From assembly GCA_019359015.1 (NCBI GenBank), contig JAHHID010000004.1, forward strand, positions 102,764 through 166,763: a DNA stretch of 64,000 bases, in the 5' to 3' direction. Each line of letters opens with the position of its first letter. Positions within the stretch are counted from its first letter, which is position 1. The position numbers and the translations under genes are program-made. Under the pieces are notes generated by a model. It saw nothing but the letters and a program-made list of their open reading frames with translations, searched no databases and was not told where the DNA came from. This document shows, in pieces, positions 25,628 to 35,091 of the stretch. Origin of the DNA: Spirirestis rafaelensis WJT71-NPBG6. GTDB taxonomy: Bacteria; Cyanobacteriota; Cyanobacteriia; Cyanobacteriales; Nostocaceae.

Positions 25628-27187
25628 ATGCCTTCTGCTTCCTCCACTCGTTATCAAAGCAGACTTTTTAACTTTGTCCATCGGCAATCGCGGCGTTTAG
25701 GCGATCGCTTGGATAGCACTTTTCGCCATCTGCAAGTCGCTACAAGTTGGTCATTACAAGCACTGCTTTATCCAGTAGTTATACTGGTGCAAAAAGCAGT
25801 CGAATCAGCCGGGAAACAACTGCACGCCCAAAAGCCGCAAAGCAGGCTAGAGTTGAAAGCAAATAATATCGATTCTCAACCGGAGACTCCCCCAGCCGCT
25901 GATACGCCGACTCAGCGAGTGTTACAAGCCCTAGAGGACAAGGAGACAGGGAGACAGGGAGACAAGGAGAATGTAAGTAAAAACTTCTTGGCGTTTTGGT
26001 GGTTCAAATTTTTTCCAAATCAAGCCAGTGCATCTAGTCTGACTTCATCTTCAACAGTTACAGACATTCCCAAGCGTCATCTGACCAGAGTGCAGGGAAT
26101 AGCTACCAACTTGGAAAATCGCAATTTGGTACTCGTCACCGCCGATAATGAAATTCTTGACATTTTGACGCGCCAGCAACAAGAAAAATTACAAGATAGG
26201 ATTATTGGCGAAGTTGCAGATTATTGGCATTCTTGGCAGTTAGCTACAGTAAAAAAAGAAACAGAAGTCTTACCAGAAATCGAGCGCTTGTTGACAAAGT
26301 TAACAGGTAATGCTGATCAAAGACATGCGCTACCTGAAGGAACGCAAACACAAGCTTTAGTTAATACTGAGGAACTGCTAGCATTTCTCGACGCATCTGT
26401 AGCGAAGTTAGAATCAAAGGCTTTAACACCTCTGTCTAGCGCTACGCTAACTGTGCAACAAGGCAGCCTGGAAATTATTAAAGTTGCCCAAACTCAGTTA
26501 AACATATTTCTTTACGGCAAAGAATTAACAGTTCCTGGTGAAGATATTCAAAGCGATCACTTGAGAATTCAGGCAATAATTGAAGCTGCCGTAAATTACT
26601 TTTTTGGACAACGCAGGGGTAAAAAACTCGACGCATCCCCACCAGCAAACAATGTTTCTCCAGCTTTACCTGTTAGCCGTCAATCGCCAAACCAAGATTT
26701 AGTAGCAGATCCTTGGCTGAGTTGGGTTGATTTATTTGACGACTTTGAACCAATTCAGGAAGAAGTTGTAGAAACAACAAATCCGGCTTTACCTGCCAAT
26801 CAATCACCAAAGTATCTAGAAAACGGGCTAAATCGTTACCAAAATATCCCTGACATACGACCTTCAAAATTAGTAAAACGGCAAAAACCAACTACTGACT
26901 TAACCCGAACTGAAAAAGCATCAGGAAAAGTCACCACTAAAAAATCAACTGAATCAAAGATTTCCCCAGTTGCAAGTAACAAAGGCGAGATTTCTCAAAA
27001 GCAGCCTTTCCAAACAACTGAAATTGAGGCGAAACCAGATTGGATAGAAACCAAAGCAACATCAGTAGGGTATGAGAAGCACCCTTTAGAGCGAATTTTA
27101 GCATGGCTTGATGCAGCGTTGCTTTGGTTAGAAGAAAAGTTTGTCAGGCTTTTTCAATCGTTGCAGCAGTTTTGGGTAGGGAAGTAA
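25628..27187 (+). CDS. hypothetical cyanobacterial protein
   Basis: A 519-residue protein of unknown function. The N-terminal 65 residues are basic with one moderately hydrophobic stretch (WSLQALLYPVVILVQKAV, about 40-57). A middle ordered domain (about 150-340) includes NRNLVLVTADNEILDILTRQQQ. The region 350-480 is disordered and rich in Lys, Thr, Pro and Ser. The C-terminal 40 residues (HPLERILAWLDAALLWLEEK) form an aromatic amphipathic helix. Residues 101-115 (EDKETGRQGDKEN) come from a GGAGACA tandem repeat. I do not recognise the family. It is divergent from the mannosidase with a 104-bp gap. Confidence 0.7.
   Translation: MPSASSTRYQSRLFNFVHRQSRRLGDRLDSTFRHLQVATSWSLQALLYPVVILVQKAVESAGKQLHAQKPQSRLELKANNIDSQPETPPAADTPTQRVLQALEDKETGRQGDKENVSKNFLAFWWFKFFPNQASASSLTSSSTVTDIPKRHLTRVQGIATNLENRNLVLVTADNEILDILTRQQQEKLQDRIIGEVADYWHSWQLATVKKETEVLPEIERLLTKLTGNADQRHALPEGTQTQALVNTEELLAFLDASVAKLESKALTPLSSATLTVQQGSLEIIKVAQTQLNIFLYGKELTVPGEDIQSDHLRIQAIIEAAVNYFFGQRRGKKLDASPPANNVSPALPVSRQSPNQDLVADPWLSWVDLFDDFEPIQEEVVETTNPALPANQSPKYLENGLNRYQNIPDIRPSKLVKRQKPTTDLTRTEKASGKVTTKKSTESKISPVASNKGEISQKQPFQTTEIEAKPDWIETKATSVGYEKHPLERILAWLDAALLWLEEKFVRLFQSLQQFWVGK
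25933..25970. repeat. in-frame GGAGACA repeat in hypothetical gene
   Basis: Tandem GGAGACA/GGAGACAA units coding for DKETGRQGDKE. Same family as the CTCCTTGT arrays in the mannosidase and kinase, in the opposite orientation on the chromosome. Confidence 0.7.
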
Positions 27188-27409
27188 TTTGGAGTCCGAA
27201 ACCTCCCGGAATTCAAATTACCGGCTTATAGCCTAAGTCTATTTCAATGCATATTTTGCAGCATTTTCTAGACGCATCCTCACCCACCCAGAACTGAAGT
27301 TCCGGGCTAATAGCTAAAGTCTACTAAAGTAGACTGAATATGTTAATCGTCTGAATCTGAAGAGGACTTCAGATATCAGCCTGGGATTTTAATCCCAGGT
27401 TGACTGTAT

Positions 27410-28765
27410 TCAACTACAAAATTCGGCGCGAAATTGATTGACAACGCGATCTAAACCTACGGAATGGGCAGCTTTGAAAAGTAAACGATCGCCTTCTGTG
27501 ACAAACTCTTTCAATCGAGCAACCAAATCGGCATGAGTCGCAAAGCATTCGGATGGAATACCTTTCGCGCTTAGGGCGTATTCTTGTGCATCTTGTCCGT
27601 CAACCAACACCAACAAACCGTCTAAATTCAACTTTCGCACCATTTCTCCCACCGAAGAGTGTAATTGCTGCGATCGCTCTCCTAATTCTTTCATCGCACC
27701 CAACACGGCAATTTTGCGCTTTCCGGGTGTATCTGCCAATAATTGCAGTGCTGCCATCATAGCTTCTGGTGCAGCATTGTATGTTTCATCTAGTATTACC
27801 ACATCATTGGGTAAAGCAAAACGTTGCGATCGCCCAGACGGCATATCAACCACAACACCAGATTTCAAGCACGACCAATCAATATTTACGGCTCGCGCCA
27901 CTGCCAAAGCCGCCATAAAATTAGTCGCATTATGACGACCGGGCAACGGTAAAGGCAGTTGCATTTCCCCGACTTTCACAGTCTGGTTATCAATTAAAAG
28001 CCCGTGGATATCGCCTCCAGACAAGCCATAAGTCAAAGTCTCGCCTTGCCAAACTTTCGCCGCCGTTGCCATTAATAACGGATTATCGTGGTTGAGAATT
28101 GCCACGCCAGATGACGGCATTTCAGCTAATAACTCACATTTTGCCTCAGCGATCGCTTCGGTGGAACCAAGTAACTCAATATGCGCCGTTCCCACATTGG
28201 TAATTACAGCGATCGTCGGATGTGCAATTTCTGTCAGTTCAGCAATTTGTCCCTTACCCCGCATCGCCATTTCAATCACGGCGTAATCATGTTCTGAACT
28301 TAGTTCTAGAAGAGTTTTTGGGACACCGATTTCATTATTGTAATTTCCATAAGTTTTGTGAACTCGTCCCTTAGTCCCCAAAACAGCAGCGATGAGTTCC
28401 TTCGTGGTAGTTTTGCCTACAGAACCCGTTACCCCAATTACAGGAATCTGAAAGCGATCGCGCCACCAAGAAGCAATTTGTTGATATGCTTTCAGGGTAT
28501 CTTTTACCTGCAAGACAGGAAATCCAGGATTTTCGTACTCAAAATCAACGATAGCAGCTATTGCATTTTTGGCGATCGCCATTGGCACAAACTCGTGCCC
28601 ATCAAACTTTTCGCCTCGTAAAGCCACAAATACTTCACCCGGTTGCAAAAAACGGGTATCAGTTTGAATAGCGCTACCCAATTGTTTTAAGCAGGCGCAA
28701 GATAAGTTTACAGGCTGGGCAGAAAGAACTTCAACTAGTTGCGTTAAGGTAGCAGAACAGGGCAT
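27410..28765 (-). CDS. murF: UDP-N-acetylmuramoyl-tripeptide--D-alanyl-D-alanine ligase
   Basis: Mur ligase that adds D-Ala-D-Ala to the UDP-MurNAc-tripeptide, in the cytoplasm. The start is set at ATG 28765 (MPCSATLTQLVEVLSAQP); a TTG 24 bp upstream is less likely. Features: N-terminal uridine-binding domain with DTRFLQPGEVFVALRGEKFDGH, the P-loop GVTGSVGKTTTKELI near 115-129, YGNYNNEIGVP near 142-152, NVGTAHIELLGS near 190-201, NHDNPL near 222, and LDETYNAAPEAMMAAL near 325-340. 451 residues, a usual length. Confidence 0.95.
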   Translation of the reverse strand: MPCSATLTQLVEVLSAQPVNLSCACLKQLGSAIQTDTRFLQPGEVFVALRGEKFDGHEFVPMAIAKNAIAAIVDFEYENPGFPVLQVKDTLKAYQQIASWWRDRFQIPVIGVTGSVGKTTTKELIAAVLGTKGRVHKTYGNYNNEIGVPKTLLELSSEHDYAVIEMAMRGKGQIAELTEIAHPTIAVITNVGTAHIELLGSTEAIAEAKCELLAEMPSSGVAILNHDNPLLMATAAKVWQGETLTYGLSGGDIHGLLIDNQTVKVGEMQLPLPLPGRHNATNFMAALAVARAVNIDWSCLKSGVVVDMPSGRSQRFALPNDVVILDETYNAAPEAMMAALQLLADTPGKRKIAVLGAMKELGERSQQLHSSVGEMVRKLNLDGLLVLVDGQDAQEYALSAKGIPSECFATHADLVARLKEFVTEGDRLLFKAAHSVGLDRVVNQFRAEFCS

Positions 28766-29321
28766 AGTACTAAAAATTTTGTATTCCAAAGGATACGTTT
28801 ATTAACTTCTGGAGAGAAATACTTCTTCCGGAAGTGGCGTGAGGACAAAAGCTTCTAAATCCTATAATTCTTTGGTAAAAAATATAAAGTACCGAGGTAA
28901 ACATTTTTAAACTATCAACACTTACAGCAGAATTCAGGAGTCAGGAGTCAAAAGTCAGGAGTCAAAAGTCAGAATTCAGGAGTCAGGAGTCAAAAGTCAG
29001 GAGTCAAACAGCCTTCATATCTGGTTTTCAAGTCTGGTTTTCAAGTCTAGTAGTCTGCCAAGGCAACGCGTGCGGGGTTTATGGTAAGAAAATCAAGTTC
29101 TTTCCCCCCTGCTTCCCCTGCTTCCCCTGCCTAAGAAAGCCTGCCTTCACCCGTCATTTTTGGGTTGGTCGAGTACTAGGTTGTGTACCTCACTTATTTG
29201 CAAACTGCTGTAGGTTAAATTGTTTGTCCCCCACTCCTCCACTTCACGCCAAAAATAATGCCAAAGGAGCGATCGCTTCTTTGGCACAGTTAGTTTATAA
29301 GCTATAATTGATTTTCTATAT
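28766..29321. other. intergenic region upstream of murF
   Basis: No gene. It contains an array of GGAGTCA/AAAGTCA heptamers with two near-identical halves (28934-29006), duplicated CTGGTTTTCAAGTCT units near 29020-29045, and a CTTCCCCTG tandem near 29107-29130. A HIP1 octamer is at about 29269. Confidence 0.5.
28934..29006. repeat. GGAGTCA heptamer array
   Basis: About ten degenerate copies of GGAGTCA/AAAGTCA. The 40-bp unit starting CAGAATTCAGGAGTCA is itself duplicated. Related arrays are at 49863 and 50033. Confidence 0.75.
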
Positions 29322-29768
29322 TTATCCCCGGTTTTTTATCATCATCACCTGCATAACTTGTATGGCGATGTCTCTTGATATACCTAAAGCTTGATATAAA
29401 TCATTTAAAAAAGTATTTTCTTCTTCAGTAACGATACCATCGGCTAATACTAAATCCGCCGTTACCGCAAAAGCCGCTTCCCGTAAGTCGGGGGGCAGAG
29501 ATTCTTTAGCTGTATCAAATAAAGTATTGATACCATCCCGCTGGACAATTCCCAGGAGTTTGTCAAACAACCTGTTCATTACATCATTAGGATAACTTCT
29601 GAAAAGCTTCATCCGAGACAGAGTAGCCGTGATACCTCTTGTTTCTTCCTCAGAAAGATAACCATCGGATGCGATCGCCGCTAAGGTAACAGCAGCAAAT
29701 GCTTCTGCTGGACTGAATGCTTCTTGGGCTTGACTTTGTGCGCCAAACATTTTCTCGAATAAACCCAT
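29322..29768 (-). CDS. TerB-family (tellurite-resistance-type) protein
   Basis: A 148-residue, all-helical protein with the TerB pattern: two metal-binding-like acidic helical repeats, AAIASDGYLSEEETRGI (about 31-47) and DLVLADGIVTEEENTFL (about 105-121). The role in cyanobacteria is unknown; TerB domains often link to stress or membrane complexes. The N-terminal MGLFEKMFGAQSQ is a short amphipathic start common in the group. No ter operon partners nearby. Confidence 0.75.
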   Translation of the reverse strand: MGLFEKMFGAQSQAQEAFSPAEAFAAVTLAAIASDGYLSEEETRGITATLSRMKLFRSYPNDVMNRLFDKLLGIVQRDGINTLFDTAKESLPPDLREAAFAVTADLVLADGIVTEEENTFLNDLYQALGISRDIAIQVMQVMMIKNRG

Positions 29769-29947
29769 TGTAGTTTGCTCCTTGATTTAGGTCTTAGTAG
29801 TAATCCCGCTACCTGTTGCTTACGTAGTAACTAAGTAACTTAGATAACTATCTTTGACCTTAGTGCTCTTAGTGTTCCCAAGAATTCTCAGTAGTGAACA
29901 CCTGCACATAAAAGATGTGGGAAACAAGTCTACAACTAAGATTGGGG

Positions 29948-30085
29948 TTAACGTTGACCTGATTTTTCAATCGTCTCGATGACTGCTAACCCTATACCAG
30001 AAGCTGCGATTAGCAGTACAGCTGATACTAAGTAAGCGTTGACAAGCATTTGGAGGGCGTCGTTAAAAAAAATGTAAGTGTTCAT
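29948..30085 (-). CDS. small putative membrane protein (45 residues)
   Basis: The frame reads MNTYIFFNDALQMLVNAYLV, then SAVLLIAASGIGLAVIET, ending EKSGQR. One membrane helix is expected over about residues 17-36. Size and shape recall small thylakoid subunits, but it matches none I know. No clear ribosome site. It lies between the TerB-like gene and a divergent acetyltransferase. Confidence 0.4.
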   Translation of the reverse strand: MNTYIFFNDALQMLVNAYLVSAVLLIAASGIGLAVIETIEKSGQR

Positions 30086-30370
30086 TGCTTTATTTTACGA
30101 ACTCTATCTTGCTAATACTATTTCTCTCTTCACATCCTGATTGATGTTTTTCGTTGAGAAACAACTAACATTTGCATCTTAACAAAACTTTAGCTCATTG
30201 ATGACGGCTTTAGGACTTTTTATTTTTGAAGATTGTATGAACTTATAGCATGATTTGGTAAAATTCAATACTGAAAATATTTTAGTAAAAATTAGACCAC
30301 CTTATACCGACGTAGAAATAATTTTCTTAATTAGTAAACTCAATAATATCAGGCAATAAAAACAGAAAAT

Positions 30371-30901
30371 ATGGACTTATTACAGTTAGAAATATCTACA
30401 AGTCGTTTATTATTACAAACTATCTCAATGAAATATAAAGAAGATATTTTTATGGAATTTAATTATAAAATTACTACTTATATGTATACTAGTCCGCCTA
30501 TAAGTATCACGGAAACGGAAAAATTTATTAACGAGTCATTATCCGAAATAAAAAAAGGTGAAAATATTGTACTTGTTATTTTAAAGAAAGATTCATTAAA
30601 ATTTTTAGGTTGTACGGGAATCCACGATATAAATAGTAACGAGCCAGAACTTGGTATTTGGTTAAAAAAATCAGCACATGGCAATGGTTATGGGCTAGAG
30701 ACTATCATTGCACTCAAAACATGGGCTGAGGAAAACTTAGATTTTCATAATCTTGTCTATTGTGCTGATAAGGCAAATATTCCCAGCCGTAAAATTCCGG
30801 AAAAGCTTGGTGGCAAAGTTATTAGAGAATATAATAAGACAAATTTAAGTGGAAGAGTTTTAAATATTTTAGAGTATGTACTTCCTAAGGCTGGGGACTA
30901 G
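30371..30901 (+). CDS. GNAT-family acetyltransferase (RimJ/RimL type)
   Basis: A 176-residue N-acetyltransferase of the RimJ/RimL-like class; substrate unknown. It begins with the class pattern ISTSRLLLQTISMKYKEDIF, has GCTGIHDINSNEPELGIWL near 92-110, the acetyl-CoA loop KSAHGNGYGLETI near 112-124, and a final NIPSRKIPEKLGGKVIREY. Very AT-rich (long A and T runs) compared with holA nearby, which may mean recent acquisition. Confidence 0.8.
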   Translation: MDLLQLEISTSRLLLQTISMKYKEDIFMEFNYKITTYMYTSPPISITETEKFINESLSEIKKGENIVLVILKKDSLKFLGCTGIHDINSNEPELGIWLKKSAHGNGYGLETIIALKTWAEENLDFHNLVYCADKANIPSRKIPEKLGGKVIREYNKTNLSGRVLNILEYVLPKAGD

Positions 30902-30925
30902 GGATTAGGGACTGGGGAATAGAAA
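30892..30925. repeat. GGGACTA heptamer repeat
   Basis: GGGGACTAGGGATTAGGGACTG units overlapping the last codons of the acetyltransferase gene and running into the convergent gap before the DUF1868 gene. Confidence 0.6.
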
Positions 30926-31008
30926 AAGAATTATTACCCCTTTCTTTCTTCCGGATGTTTGACAGAAAGTTAGGGAACCACTTGTGTGAATTTCCCCAAC
31001 TATAAAAA

Positions 31009-31809
31009 CTATCTCGGACTAATAACTAAAACAGGCGAGTCTGGTTCGCGATAATAGCGCGTCATGTCGTCAAACTTTCGTAATTCGGCACGACTTACCA
31101 AAAATTCTGGTGAATTTCCCAACCACTGCTGATTTAACTGAGAAAGCATTGTACTTAAGCTTGTGCGGTCTAAATCCGGCGAAATATCGCCAAAATAACC
31201 TAATGTAATGTGTGCTGTAAAGTGATAATGCTGTTCAATGCCTAAAGCAACTAGCTGGGGATTTTGATAAATTGTCCTACGAAAGTTAATAATTTGCTCG
31301 TAGCAGCTTTCATCCTGGGGTACTAAACAAACGCCTATAGCTCTTGGCATTACAATTAGTCCTAACATCTGCCAGCGAATCAGATTATTCCGGTTTGTGA
31401 TGGATTGTTGATATTGCTGGAAGATTTCGGCAATGCAAGAGCGTAACTCTTGTTCAAATTGGGGATTTTTTTCGCAGGCATCGCGGTAAGCATTATCCCA
31501 AATTAAGTCTGCCAAAGTTAGATGAAAGCTGCTAGAAGGTAGAGGAACAATCAAATTAGGGTTTTTTAGCAGCTGCAACAGTTCCTGTTGGTAAGTTTGT
31601 AATTTGGCATAGAAAGCAGAGTTTTCCGATTCTTCTTCCCCCGGTGGGGTAATTATCGTATACCCAGGAAAGGGTACAGCTTTTCTTCCTCCGTTAATAT
31701 CCGGCTGAAACTTGAAAGATTCCTGTATATGCTGGATTTGGGATCTGTAAGCTTCTGGCAGCGTCATTCTTGCTACCCGATTTAAGTAAGTTTGATAGTT
31801 GTCGTCCAA
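31009..31809 (-). CDS. DUF1868 protein, 2H phosphoesterase superfamily
   Basis: A 266-residue protein with the two HxT motifs of 2H phosphoesterases (RNA ligase/cyclic phosphodiesterase fold): SSFHLTLADL near 106-115 and HFTAHITLGYFGD near 196-208. DUF1868 proteins share the N-terminal PFPGYTIITPP pattern seen near 46-56. A cyclic nucleotide phosphodiesterase or RNA 2',3'-end activity is possible from the fold; the substrate is unknown. Confidence 0.8.
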   Translation of the reverse strand: MDDNYQTYLNRVARMTLPEAYRSQIQHIQESFKFQPDINGGRKAVPFPGYTIITPPGEEESENSAFYAKLQTYQQELLQLLKNPNLIVPLPSSSFHLTLADLIWDNAYRDACEKNPQFEQELRSCIAEIFQQYQQSITNRNNLIRWQMLGLIVMPRAIGVCLVPQDESCYEQIINFRRTIYQNPQLVALGIEQHYHFTAHITLGYFGDISPDLDRTSLSTMLSQLNQQWLGNSPEFLVSRAELRKFDDMTRYYREPDSPVLVISPR

Positions 31810-31926
31810 TCTTTAATGCCTCCCGCCCTTACGTTTATTGATTTTAGGGAAATTTCTCATGATTTAAAAAGTATTTAGATTTTCTTGCACTGAAGAAGCC
31901 ATGATATTTTAACTTGAGGTTGTTTT

Positions 31927-32910
31927 ATGCCAGTTTACGTTTATTGGGGTGAGGATGATTTTTCCATAGAAAAAGCAATCGCTCTTTTACGCGATCGCAT
32001 CCTCGATCCCAATTGGATCAGCTTTAATTACACTACAATTTCCCCAGATCAGCCGGATGCGGCGATAATAGCACTTAATCAAGTTATGACACCGATTTTT
32101 GGCACTGGTGGACGCTTGGTATGGCTGATGAATACTACTCTCAGTCAGAATTGCCCAGACAATGTATTAACAGAATTACAGAGAACGCTGCCAGTAATTC
32201 CGGAAGACTCATTTTTATTGCTTACAAGTCGTAATAAACCAGATGAACGCCTCAAATCGACAAAATTACTGAAACAATATGCTAAAGAATTCCGCGAATT
32301 TCCGCTGATACCGACTTGGAAGACGGACTTGCTATTGCAATCAGTCAATCAAGCTGCTGAAATCGTCGGTGTGAAACTCAGTCCCAAATGTGCAGAACTT
32401 TTAGCAGAGTCTGTAGGTAATAATACACGCTTGTTATACAATGAACTGGAGAAGTTACGGCTTTATACTGAAGGCAGCAATCAGCCTTTAGAGGTTGACA
32501 TTGTTGCTCGGCTAGTCAGAAACACTACACACAACAGCTTTCAATTAGCGGATGCAATCATTATGGGGGACACAGCCAAAGCTTTAGCAACCTTAGCCGA
32601 TCTGACGAATGCTTCTGAACCTGGTTTGCGGATAGTAGCTACACTAATTAGCCGATTTCGCACATGGTTATGGGTAAAAATTATGATTGAAAGTGGAGAG
32701 CGGAATCAACAAGCGATCGCTCAAGCTGCTGAGATAGGCAATCCCAAGCGCATTTACTTTTTACAGCAAGAAATAAAGTCTGTTTGTTTGCCGCAACTTA
32801 TTTCTACTTTACCTCTACTATTAGAGTTAGAAGTTAGCATCAAGCAAGGAGCTTCAGAGATATCAACACTCCAAACTAAAGTTATCGAACTTTGCCAATT
32901 ATACCGATAA
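31927..32910 (+). CDS. holA: DNA polymerase III delta subunit
   Basis: A 327-residue clamp-loader subunit that opens the beta clamp during replication. MPVYVYWGEDDFSIEKAIALL is the usual start; VMTPIFGTGGRLVWL near 52-66 and LLLTSRNKPDERLKSTKLLKQ near 98-118 complete the AAA+-like domain; SVGNNTRLLYNELEKLRLY near 165-183 and the C-terminal collar domain (IVATLISRFRTWLWVKIM) follow. Divergent from DUF1868 with a 117-bp gap. Confidence 0.92.
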   Translation: MPVYVYWGEDDFSIEKAIALLRDRILDPNWISFNYTTISPDQPDAAIIALNQVMTPIFGTGGRLVWLMNTTLSQNCPDNVLTELQRTLPVIPEDSFLLLTSRNKPDERLKSTKLLKQYAKEFREFPLIPTWKTDLLLQSVNQAAEIVGVKLSPKCAELLAESVGNNTRLLYNELEKLRLYTEGSNQPLEVDIVARLVRNTTHNSFQLADAIIMGDTAKALATLADLTNASEPGLRIVATLISRFRTWLWVKIMIESGERNQQAIAQAAEIGNPKRIYFLQQEIKSVCLPQLISTLPLLLELEVSIKQGASEISTLQTKVIELCQLYR

Positions 32911-33025
32911 AGCTGACAAAAAACATAAAGCTTTTATGGATTATCTCTTTCCTTGGAACTTCTAACTTCTAAAATAAATCAAAGTTATTAAGATATCCCT
33001 ACTGTATTTCTGTGTCAGCTCGCAT

Positions 33026-33481
33026 ATGAAGATAATTTCCTATTTATTTTTCCGACGTAGCCTGCAACGAACGCTTGACAAATCCTTTTTGTTTAGTGCT
33101 ATAGCCTTGGTGAGTCTTGCTTCTAGCGCTTTTGCTTTCAGTTCCCAAGTTGATGCTCAAAGTCCAACTGAAATTAGAAATTATGCCAAATCAGTCTTAG
33201 CAATGGAGCCAGAGCGACGCCAAGCATTTGACGAAATTAAAAAACTTATTGGCGATAGACAAATTCCTCAGATTGTTTGTAGCAACTCCAACAGCCTCAG
33301 CGGTTTGCCAAACAAGGCACGAGATATTGCAGTAAATTATTGTAATCGATCTCAAAAAATAGTTGAACAAAATGGTCTTAGCATTGATGATTTTAACAAG
33401 ATTACTAGAGACCTACAAAGTAATGAAGACTTAAAACGTAAAATTTACAATACGCTACTCGATTTGCAAAACAATCGTTAG
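33026..33481 (+). CDS. secreted DUF4168-type protein
   Basis: A 151-residue exported protein. The N-terminus is basic followed by a hydrophobic stretch (FLFSAIALVSLASSAFAF) with likely cleavage near SAFA or VDA. The mature part is helical: ILNYAKSVLAMEPERRQAFDEIKK-like sequence with two Cys (about 87 and 109) and a C-terminal LSIDDFNKITRDLQSNEDLKR, the pattern of the DUF4168 family. Function unknown. The family is often periplasmic. Confidence 0.75.
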   Translation: MKIISYLFFRRSLQRTLDKSFLFSAIALVSLASSAFAFSSQVDAQSPTEIRNYAKSVLAMEPERRQAFDEIKKLIGDRQIPQIVCSNSNSLSGLPNKARDIAVNYCNRSQKIVEQNGLSIDDFNKITRDLQSNEDLKRKIYNTLLDLQNNR

Positions 33482-33536
33482 TGGTGGTAGATAAATGTTT
33501 CGGAATACTTAAAATTTATGTGATTATAAATTAGCT

Positions 33537-33556
33537 CCCCTGAATTTATTCAGGGG
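33537..33556 (+). terminator. hairpin after the DUF4168 gene
   Basis: CCCCTGAA pairs with TTCAGGGG around a TTTA loop, 56 bp after the stop codon. The following sequence is AT-rich but lacks a T run, so termination is only likely. Confidence 0.5.
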
Positions 33557-34136
33557 CAATAAATATTTCTTGCTTAATAGTAAATAATGATTAAGGACTG
33601 TTTTAATTAACTACTTGTTCCCCCCTGAAGGCAATTGATGATTCTCAGGCGATCGCACTCATAGCCCTACTAATGATAACTATGTTTGTATGAAAAATTA
33701 CTTTACTATAATTACAACTAATAATCAGTTTTATAGAAAAGATTGTATATAAATACATCAGTATTAAATTGAATCTTTGTTGCATTAGGGAGATCCAAAA
33801 AATAAAATATCAACAGGCATAACCTAGATTGAACTACCGCAACCAACCATTTCAATACACGGCTGGATATTTTATTACTTGTAAGTGCCTTACCCACAAT
33901 TGCAGTAAAACCCCTCATGCAAGTGCAGAGGAGTTAAGTGTGGAGTTATCTTTTCGGCATTGCAAATATATCAATCTTAATTGAGGAGTGAAACTGTTAA
34001 TAAAATAGTACATAATTACATTTCACTAATCAATTCTGATTGTTGATTTTTCTTAGTTCTCGGTGTCAACTAAAGCATAAAGTAACCGCGTAACTAGCTT
34101 GCGAGACTTGAACCAAATTCTTCACTTTAGCCTCCT
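33557..34136. other. AT-rich intergenic region
   Basis: Between the DUF4168 gene and the convergent LuxR-type gene. A HIP1-like octamer is near 33650. A 66-codon minus-strand frame (33718-33918) shows no recognised features and is not called. No tRNA or repeat array seen. Confidence 0.35.
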
Positions 34137-34754
34137 TTAGTCAATATTACCTTGGCGCTTGGCGTGAATGTTCTTCATGTGCTTCTTGACGGTATTGAGG
34201 CTAATATAAAGCTGGAGAGCAATTTCTTTGTAGCTGTAGTTGGAGCGATAAAGAAGCCAAATTTCTGCTTCTCGTGGGGTTAAGTCGTATTTTTTGACTT
34301 CAGCGATCGCTACATTTTTTAATGTCTCATATTTATTTTCGATTGTCACTAATAAGCAAGGACGTTGTGACGGATCTACATCTAGCCATCTTACCCGCAA
34401 GCGAAAAATATTTAACTTATTTACCACAAACTCATCAGAGAAAATGATGTGTTGGTTGGGAAATAAACTCCGATCAATTAACCATTTGCAATGATCCCAA
34501 ATTGCTGGTGGTACAAAGTTAGCCTGAGAAATCCCTTGACTTATTTGAGAACAAATGATTCTTGCGGATGCATTAGCATGAACAATTTCTCCTATTTCGG
34601 TCAAGATTAAGATGCCATCTTGTAAGCCTTCAATTACTTTTTGTAAAAAATCTAGTTGTTTTATTTTAGAATTAGCATTATTTGAGTATTGCGATTCAAC
34701 GGTTGTTGTTGCTAATGTGTTTGTTATGCTTATCATATTAAATGCTTCAATCAA
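34137..34754 (-). CDS. LuxR-type transcriptional regulator with PAS-like domain
   Basis: A 205-residue DNA-binding regulator. A PAS-like sensor region lies at about 38-145 (LQKVIEGLQDGILILTEIGE, then IVHANASARII). The C-terminal LuxR/GerE helix-turn-helix is at about 150-197: LTPREAEIWLLYRSNYSYKE, then IALQLYISLNTVKKHMKNI. There is no receiver domain, so it is not a classical response regulator. Targets unknown. It may start at residue 7 (MISITN). Confidence 0.85.
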   Translation of the reverse strand: MIEAFNMISITNTLATTTVESQYSNNANSKIKQLDFLQKVIEGLQDGILILTEIGEIVHANASARIICSQISQGISQANFVPPAIWDHCKWLIDRSLFPNQHIIFSDEFVVNKLNIFRLRVRWLDVDPSQRPCLLVTIENKYETLKNVAIAEVKKYDLTPREAEIWLLYRSNYSYKEIALQLYISLNTVKKHMKNIHAKRQGNID

Positions 34755-34894
34755 AATACTATTTATTTAGTAGTTTGATTTGCGTAAACATATGCAGCCT
34801 GAGTTATCTGCATGACCCTAGCTATACTGAAACAAATGAGAAAGAGGGGGAAAGGGTAAAGGGTAAGAGTGTTCCAATAAATGATCCAAAGCCT

Positions 34895-34985
34895 GTCATT
34901 GCGAGCGCAACGAAGTGAAGCGTTCGCGGAGCGAACATTCCGCTTCTCTACGAGACGCTACCGCGAACGCTCCATTCGCAATGAC
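34895..34985. repeat. interspersed repeat with GTCATTGCGAG ends
   Basis: Inverted ends (GTCATTGCGAGCG and CGCAATGAC) with inner palindromes (GTTCGCGGAGCGAAC and GAAGCG/CGCTTC). Likely a small non-autonomous element in the 337-bp spacer between the LuxR-type and receiver genes. The rest of that spacer shows nothing. Confidence 0.6.
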
Positions 34986-35091
34986 AATTGGGCATTTTTT
35001 TACTTGGAGTACTCTAAAGGGAAAAAATGAACCCCATATTTAAAAATATAGTATTTAAAATCAGTAAGACTGGAAATTTAATCTTTAATTC

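Noticed and set aside
28934..29006. regular heptamers resembling a CRISPR array
   Set aside because: Units are 7 bp, tandem and without unique spacers; no cas genes in the window.
33718..33918. 66-codon minus-strand frame
   Set aside because: AT-rich spacer, no ribosome site or recognisable domain.
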